This document shows, one piece after another, positions 35,380 through 47,300 of a DNA stretch of 64,000 nt (within the stretch, counting starts at the first letter, position 1; each line of letters opens with the position of its first letter). Under the pieces are notes generated by a model. The model was not told the DNA's origin. It was given only the letters and a program-made list of their open reading frames with translations, and searched no databases. The stretch is taken from NCBI GenBank assembly GCA_015179045.1, contig WHUZ01000014.1, positions 434,001 to 498,000 of the forward strand, given 5' to 3'. The translations under genes were made by a program, and so were the position numbers. The DNA is from Kalaharituber pfeilii. Lineage: Eukaryota > Ascomycota > Pezizomycetes > Pezizales > Pezizaceae.

Positions 35380-37011
35380 AGGCAATGTCTCCAGTGCATT
35401 GGTGCATTGATTTCTATTCGCGCATCACATTGGCAAATAGCGTAAAGCAGCTGTATTTAGTGTCGTTCTTTAGAAAAAACCCTCAACACTGCGCAAGATA
35501 CGGCGTCACTGTGAGCTACATAACTTGCATCCTATCACCAGCATTTGCCACAATAAACTGCCAGAACAGACCCACGAGGGATAGTGCTAGATATCGAAGT
35601 ACCCCCTGGCTAGTCTCGTAACCAGGGCATCTTGTAGTCAACTGCTTACCAGTAGCCTAGCACGCTTTCTGAGGGTGGCGCACGTGACACCCGACTCGAG
35701 ATGGTACTACATAGGATGGTACTACATAGGTTGGCACTAGATACAGTCAGAGCTGGATGCGGGACCATGGCATAGCTGAATCTTGATTTGAAAAATCATA
35801 TATGCATTGCTATCAGTATCCATGGGTTTTCTTATGTGGCAAATACCATCTCTATATCAGGGTGCCATTTGGTTATCTGTATTATTTTAGAGGCAACAAA
35901 TATCCAATACAAACCTTGCCCTACTTGATCCGCCTTGTGCTTCAAGACAAAAATACCTGTCGTGCCGAAACACGGCTGCGCTCATCACGTGGTCTGTACT
36001 CGAGTACAGTGCCTTCACACGTGATGTCTCCTACACGCAGCCTCGCATACATCGAAGCCAAAACCCCTTAAGGCGCGAAGCGATGAAAGTTGGTAGCCCA
36101 TGGTGATGGTAGGTATGCCGTCAGGGGAAAAAAGCTTTCTGCACCTCTATCTGGTTGAGGCGGCGGTGATCTTCTACAGAACCAGGCAAGCGTCATACGG
36201 AACCCAAGTCTAGTCAGGAAAGGTTGGCCGCTGGATTGGACATGAGTGGAGGGCAGGAGTGGACCTTCTACTGATTCGAGGCTCAGGCTTCGCTGTCTCA
36301 GATGCACGTTCTCTACGAGTGGATTTGATTCTGGCTGACTTGGACGTTTCGCTCGCGTCCAACAGCACTCAACTATCCAGCGAAGAAACTCAACCATCAA
36401 GCGCCATAGGGGATGCGAAGTGGCCTCTGTTGTGTCATCCACATACCGAGCGAAGTGTCCCCGGAAAAACAACTCTTGAAAGTTCAATTCCAGGAGCCTC
36501 TGCTACCGCGCTATCAATTGAAGTAAGTCCAGGGTCGCTCCAAATTTATTGCATCCATCCGCACAACGGGTTTTACTTCAATCCGCTCCAGCCTGCACCT
36601 GAACTGCCCATGAGAACAATCTTGCACTTGTGAAGTATGTATTTCGCAGCTACTATTCCGTGATCACTCGTTTGCATTACCCTCATTCCCAGCAAAGACT
36701 TCTAAGTTCTTGTTACATAGAAGCCATATGCGTACCCTAGTTGTCCCAGTTTTTTACCTGCTGCCCCGTTGCCTTTAAGTATGGTGTTTCTTCGGGAAAT
36801 GAAAGCCCATCTATTCAACCTCTTAGCGCCCGAACTCCCCTCACTTGTTGGATTAGCTGCTTTCAATCACTACGAAAGCCAGAACTCGATTTTGTTCTGT
36901 CAACAGATTTGGTTGAGATTTGATATATACAATCCTCAGGCTAACCGTTGGATGCAATTCTACAGACGCCCGACGAACCGAGATTGAATAAAGGACTGCG
37001 AGAAAGCAGGC
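35380..37011. other. Intergenic; short direct repeat
   Basis: A short direct repeat of GGTACTACATAG-type sequence occurs twice at about 35701-35732. Open stretches overlap on both strands at 36068-36633, but neither shows a known motif, so no gene is called. A 5' exon of the SHE3-like gene could lie here. Confidence 0.45.
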
Positions 37012-37917
37012 ATGAATGAAACAGACATCACCGGCCGACAAAGCCCCGAAATCAACGGAATTAACGGGATAGAAGATGACTCGTTCGACTTGCTTAGTGG
37101 CTCTGCAGGGCAAACAGGATCTCTTGGTCGTTCAACTACCGGGAAGAGTGGTCGAGTCATTGAACGGCTGATGGCTGAGAATGACCGACTACGACGAGAA
37201 TTGAAAGTAGAAACCACGGCCCGAGCAGAGGAAAGAAAAGCACGAGAAGCTATCCTACAATCTCGAGACTCGCTGCAGTCTACGAACGCTATTCTGGTAC
37301 ATCAAACAAATATCGACAAGCGCTCACTGGAAAAGAAAGATCGGAAGATCGAGGAGCTCAAAAATGAGAGAGACACAGAGCGAGCTTTACGCGCAATTGC
37401 AGAACGGGACCTTCGGCAAGTCCAGTCAGAAGGAGACGCCGAGTTGCAGAGGCTACGGCAAGAACTTGTCATGGCTTCAACATTGCGAGAGAAAGCGGTC
37501 AGTCAGTATGAGGCACTTGCGGCCGGCTGGAAACGACTGGATGAGACCTACCGGACAAAAGTAGAAGAGATGCGGCGAAAATTGGACGACATGATCAATG
37601 AACGAGCGAAGGATCAAGCCCTTCTAAAACGTTTGGATATCACGGTGGAGCAACAACGACAGGAAGTGGAAAAAATGCGAGCCGCCAAAGCAAAGGTTAC
37701 CCAAAGATTTGAGGAGTGTATGGAGCTGGCAGAAGCTGGTCTCAAGGATATAAGGGCAAGATCCGAGAAGGTTGAGGCTGAAGCGGATAGAACTCTTGCA
37801 GAAGCCGGGCAAGCCCTGGACGAGATGAGATATGTCATGAATATTAAGCGGAATGTTACAAGTTTGTCTTTCGATAGCCGGGAGAACTATGACGAGGAAG
37901 AAGATGATGATGAGTAA
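37012..37917 (+). CDS. SHE3-family coiled-coil protein
   Basis: Single exon as read, 301 residues. Residues 1-45 are acidic and polar. A basic start of coiled coil follows (SGRVIERLMAENDRLRREL), then an almost continuous coiled coil to about residue 270 rich in Glu, Arg and Lys, with Leu heptads such as ERALRAIAERDLRQVQSE and YEALAAGWKRLDETYRTKVEE. The end has the block EMRYVMNIKRNV followed by an acidic tail. Ascomycete proteins with this pattern are annotated as SWI5-dependent HO expression protein 3-like. In budding yeast She3 is an adaptor between myosin V and mRNA-binding She2, but whether filamentous-fungal members transport mRNA is unproven. The preceding bases include an AG, so an upstream exon cannot be excluded. 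Confidence 0.75.
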   Translation: MNETDITGRQSPEINGINGIEDDSFDLLSGSAGQTGSLGRSTTGKSGRVIERLMAENDRLRRELKVETTARAEERKAREAILQSRDSLQSTNAILVHQTNIDKRSLEKKDRKIEELKNERDTERALRAIAERDLRQVQSEGDAELQRLRQELVMASTLREKAVSQYEALAAGWKRLDETYRTKVEEMRRKLDDMINERAKDQALLKRLDITVEQQRQEVEKMRAAKAKVTQRFEECMELAEAGLKDIRARSEKVEAEADRTLAEAGQALDEMRYVMNIKRNVTSLSFDSRENYDEEEDDDE

Positions 37918-40051
37918 CGTATGTTCGCCCGTCCGAACGTTAGGCGCTTTGGAATTCGTGAACTTGAGGAAAACTTTTTTTTTTACCAACATTTATCACC
38001 TTATACACGGACTGCATGATTGGGGACTACATTGGTTTGTCGGGGGTGCGGAAGTAGGGATAATCACATCGGAGTTTTTGTTTCTTGCGGTACTTTGTAT
38101 GGCTAACCTTTCTTTTGGACGAGTTGGGTTTTTTCAGTGTATGGGTGGAAAGGCCTTTGCGCAGTTGGCTCAATCTTAATACTGGCATGTATTTCTTCAT
38201 CCGATCCTTATTCTTTGGTCAGTCTTGATGCAGGTATCTTGTTCAGGATGCCTCTATACAATTACCCTTTAGTAGTACAGTTTTTATACCCATGTACGTG
38301 ACTTAAAGCTCATTCATTAGATAAGTCTAAACATGCTTGGAATCATAATGTCAATTGTGGATGGATGGATCGCCAGGTAGCAAACAAGGTGAAGGTGATG
38401 ACTGCGCCCACCTGGGATAACTGTAGGGCTGCTTCAACTACGTTCATACCGAACCAAGTACGTATAGGCCGACATCATTCTCTCGTCCTCCATAACTATG
38501 ACGACTTGGCAACTTTGTATCCTTTGTAAACTGATTGGAGGTTTGCAAGAATAAGACGGGCTTTACACACCAGTTGAACCGCCAGATGAATCACCACACC
38601 CGCAAATATGGAAACGCTATTGGATGGAATGCATGTAATATATAGATGGAAGTCGATATATGAAGTGGATTTCTCTCAAATGCCGCTAACTGTCTGTCTC
38701 GTACTCAGCCTAGCTCAGAGCTCATCAAAGGACTTATGTTGTTCTTGGGAATAAGAAAAGCTACATTAATTATCTAGATTAGTCACCAGGTTCGGGTTAA
38801 AGGCGTCAAAGTTGAATTTGATGCTGATTGTCAGGTTTGTTTCGCTCCACATTTGAATATGCTTTAGCATTTGCTCATTCCTGTATTTATTCAATGCATT
38901 ATCCCTGATGCCGAGAGTGGGGACACGGGAGAGGTACTCAAAGCCTTACAACGGGGCGTTAATACGGTCGTGGGTCGTCCCAACAAGACTAGGGCGTTAA
39001 CAGAGTGGTCATTGAAAGCTTGCGTCGCTTCAGAAGAAATGATAATGCAACATAGAAAGGGTAATTAGGAAATTAAAATTCGGGGATATTTATGTGAGTA
39101 TCATAGCTGTAATTTACAGTCACTGAGCAAAAGTCTTGGTGAAAGCGGTCTGAGCGCACGCGGTGACAGGGTCCATGTGAACAGAAATGAAATATCACCA
39201 TCAGTTACCCGTAGTATATAGGGCATGGCTACAGTGCAGGAAGAGACAATAGCACAATGTCATTTAGTGTAGCATTGCAAGAAACCATTTGGTTACTGGA
39301 GACTGCATACAAAAACCACTACATTTTGAGTGCTATACACTGCTACTATTATAATCAGATATATGAAGGTGATTTATATAACAGATAATACCTAAAATCT
39401 CATAATTCTGGTGGTAGAACTACATTAGCGCTCTGGGGTTGGCGAGCAAAAATTGCAAACCTTGAAAATGCCAAGACCATTGAATTCCCATACAAAATTG
39501 ACATTTTGAGACATAAAATTGGTACATAAAAATTAATAGCTCTCCACAGAACCCATAACATCATGGAAGGAATAGTAAAAATATGAAATAGGATTGGGTC
39601 AGGATGTATTTCCAAATCAGAGCATATCAGGGACAAAAAGGCTTTCCTCATGGAGAGCCAATCTATTATGCAGTATATAAATTCTGAAAAAAATCACTAT
39701 TATTTATGCTTTCATTAATAATGTATATATTTGACTGCAGTTATTGTCATGACTCCTCCCTGTGCTACTTGATACTATGAGCAAAGCTCTACAAACCGCA
39801 GGTTCAAGTTTCGTAAATTGCGCTGTTGGTCCTGGCGTTTGAAGCAGCGCAAGCATGCATTCGGAGGTGCCAAGAAAAGTGGCGTCACAAAGACTTTTGC
39901 TCCGTGACTGTACTTCTGAATGGATATCAGCCCCATTGGAGCTCAAGCTTCTTTCTAAGGTTTCAGTTAAGAATGATTGGCAAAATCACTCTATTGAGAG
40001 GCAAGAACGAGAAATATTTACGACCAAAAGCTTGAATATTCTCTTCATGTA
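37918..40051. other. Gene-poor intergenic DNA
   Basis: No gene recognised. Short open stretches (for example 38871-39068 on + and 39400-39651 on -) have no motifs. The region opens a 10-kb gene-poor block that holds transposon relics further right. Confidence 0.5.
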
Positions 40052-40668
40052 CTCGGGGGTGCCAGAAAGTCTGGCAAATTATGCAGCGCCAAGGCACTCA
40101 CGTGCAGCTGCCAAGGTCCCTCGATTGGTACTAGTACAGAGAACTGCGTATGGGTCAAAACTAGTACTGAGTACACGGCGAGTAGTCGCCAGTTAAGCAG
40201 GGGTGCTACAATAAATTTCAATGAGATAACCACTCTTCCAGCCCTTCAATTATATTTTCCAGCTTGATAGCTATACTAGTAGTTCTCTACTGGTTTAATA
40301 GTCCCTCCACCGGCTTGATAGCTTCCCTCCGGGTGGACAACTTCCACCGTGCCAGCTTGAGGCAATGCCTTATTACCTTCATATGTCTTATATTATTATT
40401 TACATCATCTCATAATTGCAAGAGTCTTTGAAGCAAATTTTGATGGCTGGGGATTTTTTCCCGGGTATATAGTTCTACAGAATTTCTAGCGTGAGAGTTT
40501 TTTGATGGTTGTGTGGTTGCGGTGATTGCATATTTGTATGTGTCGAGACTAGAGTTCGCCAGACTTTTGGCCACTATACTGTACCATATCATGGTTTCGA
40601 GCTACCTGGTAAGTGTACGTGAGTACCTTGGCGCTGCATAATTCGCCAGACTTTTCGGCACCCCCGAG
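40052..40668. mobile_element. Non-coding inverted-repeat (MITE-like) element, about 617 bp
   Basis: The left arm starts at 40052 (CTCGGGGGTGCCAGAAAGTC) and the right arm ends at 40668. The two are inverted copies over about 52 bp with a handful of mismatches, sharing GTCTGGC, AATTATGCAGCGCCAAGG and ACTCACGT. TA lies next to both ends, which fits a Tc1/mariner-type TA target, although one extra base on the right blurs the exact end. The interior has no reading frame and contains short inverted CTAGTA-rich motifs. Called a miniature inverted-repeat element; its parent transposase is not in this window. Confidence 0.75.
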
Positions 40669-41825
40669 ATACTTCAAACTGCGGCTGGTTCAGCCAAGGC
40701 AGCTGTGGTCCCAATGGAGATCAAGGAGATTTCAGGGATGATGTACCTCATGTAACATATGGAAAAATTATGTATCCAAGGCGGCTTTCCGCATTCAACA
40801 ACCCTGGGCTAAAGGCCAATCAAAGAGTATGCAGGCACATGTGGAAAATATTATTAAGGGCCTTGGAGCCCTGGGCAAGTCCCCCGATTGCACTTAAGGC
40901 CTCGGCCAACTTTTTTCGATATTAGAAAATGGGTCAACTGATTTGTTGAGTGGTCCTCGCTAAAGCTCTGGCGGAGTTGCTGCATGCTCAGTTATCGCAT
41001 CAAAGACAACATCTTCGTGGTATGGGGATGTGGCACTTCTGCAATTTACTGAAATTCGTTACCGTCAACTTCAGAAAGTCTGTCAGGCTCCCAGGCAGAC
41101 TCAATCAAACAAAATTGATAGGGTCGATGCCATGAAGGTTTTGTTGACAGACAGGATCACTACGGATTTTGTCGATGTAGATCATATAAAACTTAGTCCA
41201 CGACAAAGTCTCTTCAATTACGACCCAGAGAGTTAAGCCGTCTGGTACGAGTTTTCTGTGCTATTTACAGAGAAAAGCCTTTGTATGAGTGTAAGCCTTG
41301 CTACTTTATTCTAAATGTGCTAACCTTGGACCAGCTTTATTAAAATTGATGCAGAGACCAAAGAGATAGTGATTCTAGGCCGGTTAAAGACGTATCTGGA
41401 ATTGCCCTATGAGAAGCTAGAATACTCGATTTTCAATGCAGGCTCGGAATAAGTAAGAAACGCCATTTCAATCCCTTGTAGAAAGCCTCTACGGCATGTA
41501 CATCTATGAGATATTGCATACCATCTTTTGCTAATATGGGGCGAATACATGGCTGCTGAATATATCGTTCAGGTCAGAAAATAATGATCTAATCGTAAAG
41601 AAAGTCTACTGCAAGCGTATTTAGTCCTTCCATCAAATGTCATTGGCTCAGACCGCAACCTTGATTTCTGGATTACTGAGGCCAAACATCTTTGGATAAG
41701 AGCCTACAACACTGATAAGAACGCATATAAAGCGTCTGCAACTGACAAATATTGGTAAACTTCCCTAAAAATTGTAGATATGAAGTTAACAAGCTATAGA
41801 AATGACATGACCGCGATGAGAGGCT
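40669..41825. other. Gene-poor DNA with an unidentified coding-like relic
   Basis: Mostly unassigned. About 41040-41455 on the + strand reads like decayed protein sequence and is listed separately. Confidence 0.4.
41030..41455 (+). pseudogene. Unidentified coding relic
   Basis: A rightward reading contains protein-like segments TTDFVDVDHIKLSPRQSLFNY, then after a stop VRVFCAIYREKPLYE, then after an intron-like gap (donor GTAAGC, branch TGCTAAC, acceptor CAG) IDAETKEIVILGRLKTYLEL and KLEYSIFNAGSE. The pieces do not join in one frame. I do not recognise the family. The context next to a Harbinger relic makes a transposon-linked or captured gene possible, but that is a guess. Confidence 0.35.
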
Positions 41826-42670
41826 ATATTACACCTTCTCCATAATCCTGACTAAAAGTAGAACCGGGTGAAACAAGAAGCCAAATATTGGGAAGAGTGC
41901 TTCTTAGAGCGACCTTTCTGAGTATGGCATATTGGAGGAATAACGCATATACATGGCTATGGAGTACCAGTTCATGATGTAGGAAACAATTTGATATGAT
42001 ATCTTTCTTCGTCATAGTCACCTTGCATACCCGTGCTAGATCTTTAGATTTCGGCCCTGTTTGGCTGCAGTAGGTCGTATCAGATTAGACCTAGCATCAG
42101 TATGAATAGCCAAGACGTGATACGACGTAAAAGGTGTAATTGGAACTGGGGAAGTATTCGTTTGCTATAATTTTTCTACGTACCTATGGCTATGCAGTGC
42201 AAATAAATCGGGAACTTGAAGGTTTGTTTGCCACTTTCTCATGGTGCGAATTTTTTTTTTTTTTTTTTTTTTCAAGACCACCAATATAATACTTGTGAAT
42301 TGTCACGCATTTTGTCCCATGGACTCTGGAACAAATGCAGGGATATGGCTGCCATCAATAGCTCCTAAATAATTCTGAAAATAAGGAAAAAACCTTGGAT
42401 TGACCAGTACCTGATGTAGAGGGACTGCTCAAGGAAGTCAAACCGCATTATCATGAAGCTGTAATAATATTTCAAGAACTTCATGGAAATGGTGAGGAAT
42501 TGTTTCTTGACTATGTGGGAATCTCTCTTGAGCCTCTCAATTTGTATTTTCATGACCAACAATAGCTACATATATATCAAGTAAATATGGCTACTTTTTC
42601 TTCTTCACTCACTTGGAAAGTTTCAACAAGTTTCTGAGTTGTTAACCATTTAAAACTTGGAGAGGCATGT
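41826..42670 (-). pseudogene. Decayed PIF/Harbinger-type DDE transposase
   Basis: Read leftward, the pieces follow the family's order across frameshifts and stops: KWLTTQKLV and VSEEEKVAIF near 42600-42660, then QERFPHSQETI with HHFHEVLEILLQLHDNAV near 42440-42540, then FFPYFQNYLGAIDGSHIPAF near 42320-42400. The last is the Harbinger motif around the first catalytic Asp (GAIDGTHI type). A T-run of about 24 (42249-42272) interrupts it. A degraded YAILRKVALRSTLPNIW segment near 41900 matches the usual RHAxLRNVIER C-terminal block. At least two stops and several frame changes show it is dead. No terminal repeats could be assigned. Confidence 0.75.
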
Positions 42671-43067
42671 GAAGTACATCCAAAGGATGCTGTAAGTTTG
42701 CTGAAAAAGAGACCTCCTGTAAGTATGCGTTTCCTTGCCACGCTGACATCTGCATAGGAGTTTATTGTAAATAACAACATGTACTCTGCTACTTCCATTC
42801 CGATTTTCACTAATAGGTCTGGGAGTGAGGATATTGTTCTGCCGTGATAGCAGTGCAATGCGATGTAATGATACTCACCTTCGCTGGACAGTTTCAATTT
42901 TAGTTTCGCGCAAAACGGCTCCAGCGAAACAACGAAATCGTGCAAAACAATAGTCGGTTGGCACCGGACTAGCAAGACAACTGTTCTGCACATTGCCTTT
43001 TTCGGATTGCATTGCCGAAGTGGGCATAGTGCGAAATTCCGCAATGAAAGGTAGGAAGTACACGACA

Positions 43068-44333
43068 TACCGTATTAACTCACTTAAGAGGTACCCCCCC
43101 CTTAGCGCTCTAGCGCGCATTTGCCGAGGTCTTGGCAGCCAAGACCGCGCTAGTGCGCCTATAAATTAGTATTAGTATCCGTACCTCCGAATTATAGGCT
43201 ACCGGTATAATGAGGAAAATAACTACAGATCAATGTGCGCTCCCTATTGATAATATTCGAGATGAGGTACCGTCCAACCGTCCGCATTACATCAGTACTG
43301 GCATCTCGCAACTGCGAATTTCGGCGATTGAAACATAGGAAGTTAATGATAAGCTCCTGATATTCCTCTGGTGTCTCTTGAGCTTTATTGGTGATGGAGC
43401 GAAGGGTGATTTCATTACGAGCTAGAAATCCCCGAAACCAGCCTTGAGAAAATCGAAATTGTGTAGGAGAATTAGGATAGAGTTCGCTAAATAACTGCTT
43501 TGAAGTTCGCTCAAACCATCGGTGGCGCACAACTCGACCTGCCTTTCGTTTTGCAGCAAAAGCAACAACAAGTGTCTTCTCAAGCTCTTTCCATCGTGCG
43601 AAACTATATCGTATTCTCTGGGTTTTTGCTTGTGCCTCTAGCAATAATTGTTCTTGCTAAATATTTAAAGGCTCAGTAAAATACTAATAAGCAATAAGTC
43701 TAGGTTACAAACCTTTTTCCACTTTGTTATTTGATTTTTTTGCTTAAGGCCGAATCTTTGCTGAACCTCCTTGCGTGTAGGTTTTCTAAACCCACCTTTA
43801 CCATCATCAATTTGTGTATGAAATGCCCAAGCTAAAACCCCAAGCTTAAAGGTAACACTTCTAGCACGTTTACTTCTAGATGGTGTAGCAATTGCTCTAG
43901 GAATCCAGCGTGGGGTTGCTGGTATCGGCTCTCTTCTTGGTCCAGGGCGGCTTTTTAATGCTTTTGAATAGCGAGGTGTATAAGGGGTTACGGGTGCTGG
44001 CTGCTGCTGCTGCTGCTGCTGCTGCTGTAATGATATGCATGAGAATATTGATGTAAGATCATGTACTGGGCCATCAAATATAGGATTATCAAGAACTGAA
44101 GGCATATTGTTAGAATTAAGGGTAATCACGGGACTATTTAGGTACCAGTAGTTTGTAACCAGACTAAAGTAGTTTATGATTATTGTACCTTACTATAGAG
44201 CACGCGTTTAGTGTCTCAGAAATACATTAGCGCGTAGTCTTGGCACTATTAGCGCGGTACTGGCTGCCAAGACCTTAACAAATGCGCGCTAGTGCGCTAA
44301 AGGGGGGTACCTCTTAAGTGAGTTAATACGGTA
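43068..44333. mobile_element. Fot1/pogo-type DNA transposon, internally deleted, 1,266 bp
   Basis: Terminal inverted repeats start TACCGTATTAACTCACTTAA at 43068 and end with the inverse at 44333, flanked by or including TA. They match almost perfectly for about 55 bp (a C-run differs by two) and more loosely to about 100 bp. Subterminal palindrome GGTCTTGGCaGCCAAGACC at 43128-43146 and GCGC-rich motifs follow inward and may be transposase binding sites. The interior codes leftward for a transposase N-terminus (separate entry). At 1.27 kb it is well short of a complete pogo/Fot1 element, which is about 2 kb. TIR arms this similar suggest a fairly recent insertion. Confidence 0.87.
43192..44105 (-). 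CDS. Transposase DNA-binding region (CENP-B/Tc5-type HTH) without DDE domain
   Basis: Two exons, 43713-44105 and 43192-43656, joined by a 56-bp intron (GTTTGT...TTTAG); about 285 residues. Start MPSVLDNPIFDG; a run of Gln (CTG/CAG repeat) lies near residue 30, then a basic region (KSRPGPRREPI, SRSKRARSVTFKLG). The first helix-turn-helix is GFRKPTRKEVQQRFGLKQKN with ITKWKK. The second, CENP-B/Tc5-type domain is RWFERTSKQLF, RFSQGWFRGFLARNEITLRS. The text then reaches GRYLISNIIN, where a complete transposase would read on into the first catalytic Asp (M-D-x-T-P motif). Here it diverges to RERTLICSYF and stops 14 codons after that point, close to the TIR. No internal stop or frameshift is seen in the part that remains. 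Confidence 0.8.
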
Positions 44334-47300
44334 CGTCGACCAAAAGAATTTTCACTTTTAATGCAAAATGTAAATCGTTTTCAAGTAACTTGAACCACCT
44401 TGTCATAGCATATAACCTTGCGCACTGCCCCGTTGACAGATTGAATGTCTCACGATATACAAAACTCCCCAAACCTACCCTTAATTGAATGACATCAACC
44501 GGACCCTCAATTCTATACCTCTCCATGGCGCTTGCTGTAACCTCCATCACTAGAGATAACAGACATTCCACTTCACCAAGCCGTACAGTTCACAAAAGCA
44601 GAAAAAAACCTAAGCTTCTGAAACCTATCACCCACCTCACACCCACCGCCGCACTGCCGCACCGTCCCAACTCCTTTCCGACAGACCTTACGACAGCCCC
44701 TCTAACAGCCCCTCTAACAGCCCCTCCGACAGCCCCTCCGACAGCTCCTCCGACAGGCGCTTTTACACATATAGGCTGCATATTCGGCATTGCCATTATC
44801 AACTTACGCCTAGTATGACCGCACTCCTTTCTCCCATTGGGGTGAATTGGAGTTAAGTTGACTGTTACACTACCCAGCAAAGATTGTCGTTGAGTCGTAG
44901 AGAGAATTTGGTTCGGGAAGTGTGAGAGGGACTATGTGTTTATGTTGCTATTGTTTCGTGCCAAATGCAGCTCTATGTACAGATTGGATTATTGATGGGC
45001 TTTGTAATACGGTGCGGTGTGGAGGAAATGACGTTATGCATTGGTTGAGCGGGCCCGTCAGGGAGGATGGATTGATGGGTAAGCTACTTGCTCGAGTAAG
45101 CACTGTAGGCGAGGAAGATAATACTCACATTGTAGTGGCGGCGCACGTAGGGTTGGAGAGGTGATATGAGACTGGATATGAAGGGCACTGGAGGTGCTGT
45201 TTCGCGGTCTTGTTTCAGAGAGGCATACCACAGCGGATACAGATCCTCATCTCATAACCTGGTAGCTCATGCAAAGATCGAAATTCCCATTCCTCGAGCA
45301 TATTCAAATGCGGACCGAGCAAGCGTTCCATATACACATCTTGCCCTCAAGCTACTTCTGCAAGCGGAATGTCAAGCCCAAGGGCATCCCTTGACTCAGC
45401 GTTGAGTGGGAAAAACGTGCACCGCCCTCAAGCCCGCTGCAAATGAACCTTCCTCGCCGCCCAAGTAATTGAGACCTAAACTTACAACGTTATGTCAGCT
45501 CAAATCTCCGAAATCTCAAGAGGATAAGGAAAAAAGCGCAAGACCGAAAGAAACTAGAGGAGCCGAGTCGATGAAGATGAAGATAATGTAAGAAAAGATG
45601 TATTCTTTGATGTTTTATTAGATGTACAGACGATGTTTGCATGGTTGAACGTCCCTTGCATTGGCGCTTCTCATCTTGTTGTAATACTTTGTTTCGAGAT
45701 TGGAGTTTAAAAGCATTAGGGTTAATTTTGATATTATTAGAAGGCATCGCATGTGGGAATATGGCATTGCAAGATATCCACTTTGGGAAATGTGATTAGA
45801 GGTATTGATAATGAACTACCAATCATGTTTTAGAATTTCACGTGCAAGATGTGGAGGAAACTATCTAGCATTGCCTTTTTATTTCCTACAAAATAATTGG
45901 CAGCTATTGAAATCAGCTTTTGCCATCATTCACCAACTATACTACTCGAGAAAAAGCATGGCGAATATGTACCAACTAGTGTTAGATTATTGCCTTTTGG
46001 CCAATTGTCTTGCACCGTGACATGCCTTCCCTGTACCCCAATTCTTGCTGGGCCGGTGAGGCTTCTGGTACGAGATCAATACTTGTATAGTACAACAAAA
46101 ATACATATTGATGCGGCCCAGTACCTACCAGGTATTAGTCATTGCATAATATTGCGGATTCATCCAGTAAATTAGCTGCTTGCGGAGCTGGTCACATGTA
46201 CTCCACAATTTCTTCGAGATCCCTCCTTTTTCTGATGTACTTTCAACACTGTCTGCAGTAGCTATGGCTTGAAGGCTAAGTAGTTTTAACATCGGGGGGG
46301 ACAAAAAAAAGAAAAAAAAAAAAGAAAAAAAGAAAAAAAGAAATTCCAATGGCAGAATTCGGACCATTTAGGTCGTCACAGCTTGGAGCATCAGGGTCGG
46401 TCATGACCTATTAACAAATTTCCATAGCCTGAGTTAGAAGCAATTGTAAATGGTAGATGACGATTATAATGGTATATTTGGTATCATAGAGCTAGTTTCG
46501 GGCATCACTTGCATGCGGTGCGCATTCTCAACGGCAAGAGTATCCCCAAGGGACACCTCTTCGTATGAGGGTATGAAAGCAGTAGGCGTGAAACCGTCAA
46601 TCATTAGATGTTTCCCAAGGAGTGAAGTCAGCCTTCATATATGTAAAAATCTGCTATAAATATCAAGCATATACCATCTGGAATTAGTTCATATTTCTTC
46701 AATCTATTCAGTAAGCACAGTGGACATTGGGCCAGTCACTTTGTATCCATATACTGAGGGCAAGGATAACAATGGCATACTGGTTGATAGTAACCTGCCA
46801 ATGGATGCTAAGGAAGTTAGACAAGGAACAGAGCAAGATGAAGATATAAGGAGGACACATACAAGAGGCAAAGGGTGTAAAGTGAGGGCCAGCGTATATG
46901 GGCTTTGGAAAAGCCTTTGGAAATAGCAGGCAACTTAAGGGAGCAGCTAAACTGAACATGGGAGTGGATATGTGGGATAGACCCTTTTAAGTGGAATCTT
47001 GGGTTTGGGGGGAGGTGTGTGGTCAGCACGCGTGCAATTCCAGAGAGAAAGTACATGAAAGTGCCTTCAGGATAGTCTCGTAACCACCTTCAGGACTGTA
47101 TCGTCTTGGCAACACGTATCTTAACTAACAATTCAGGACGCACCAACGTCTAGCAAAAGCATCTGATTACTGCAGTGCGCCTCACGGGAACCAGAGCACT
47201 CAATTACCCTGAATTGCAATTGGCGTTTGCATTAGAGAGCATTACATACCTCCGGTGTCTCAACATACAAGTATGCCTAATTGCGCTTTGGATATTTCAC

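Noticed and set aside
36068..36633. Overlapping open frames on both strands between eIF3d and the SHE3-like gene
   Set aside because: Neither strand shows a known motif and each looks like a shadow of the other. A 5' exon of the downstream gene remains possible but unsupported.
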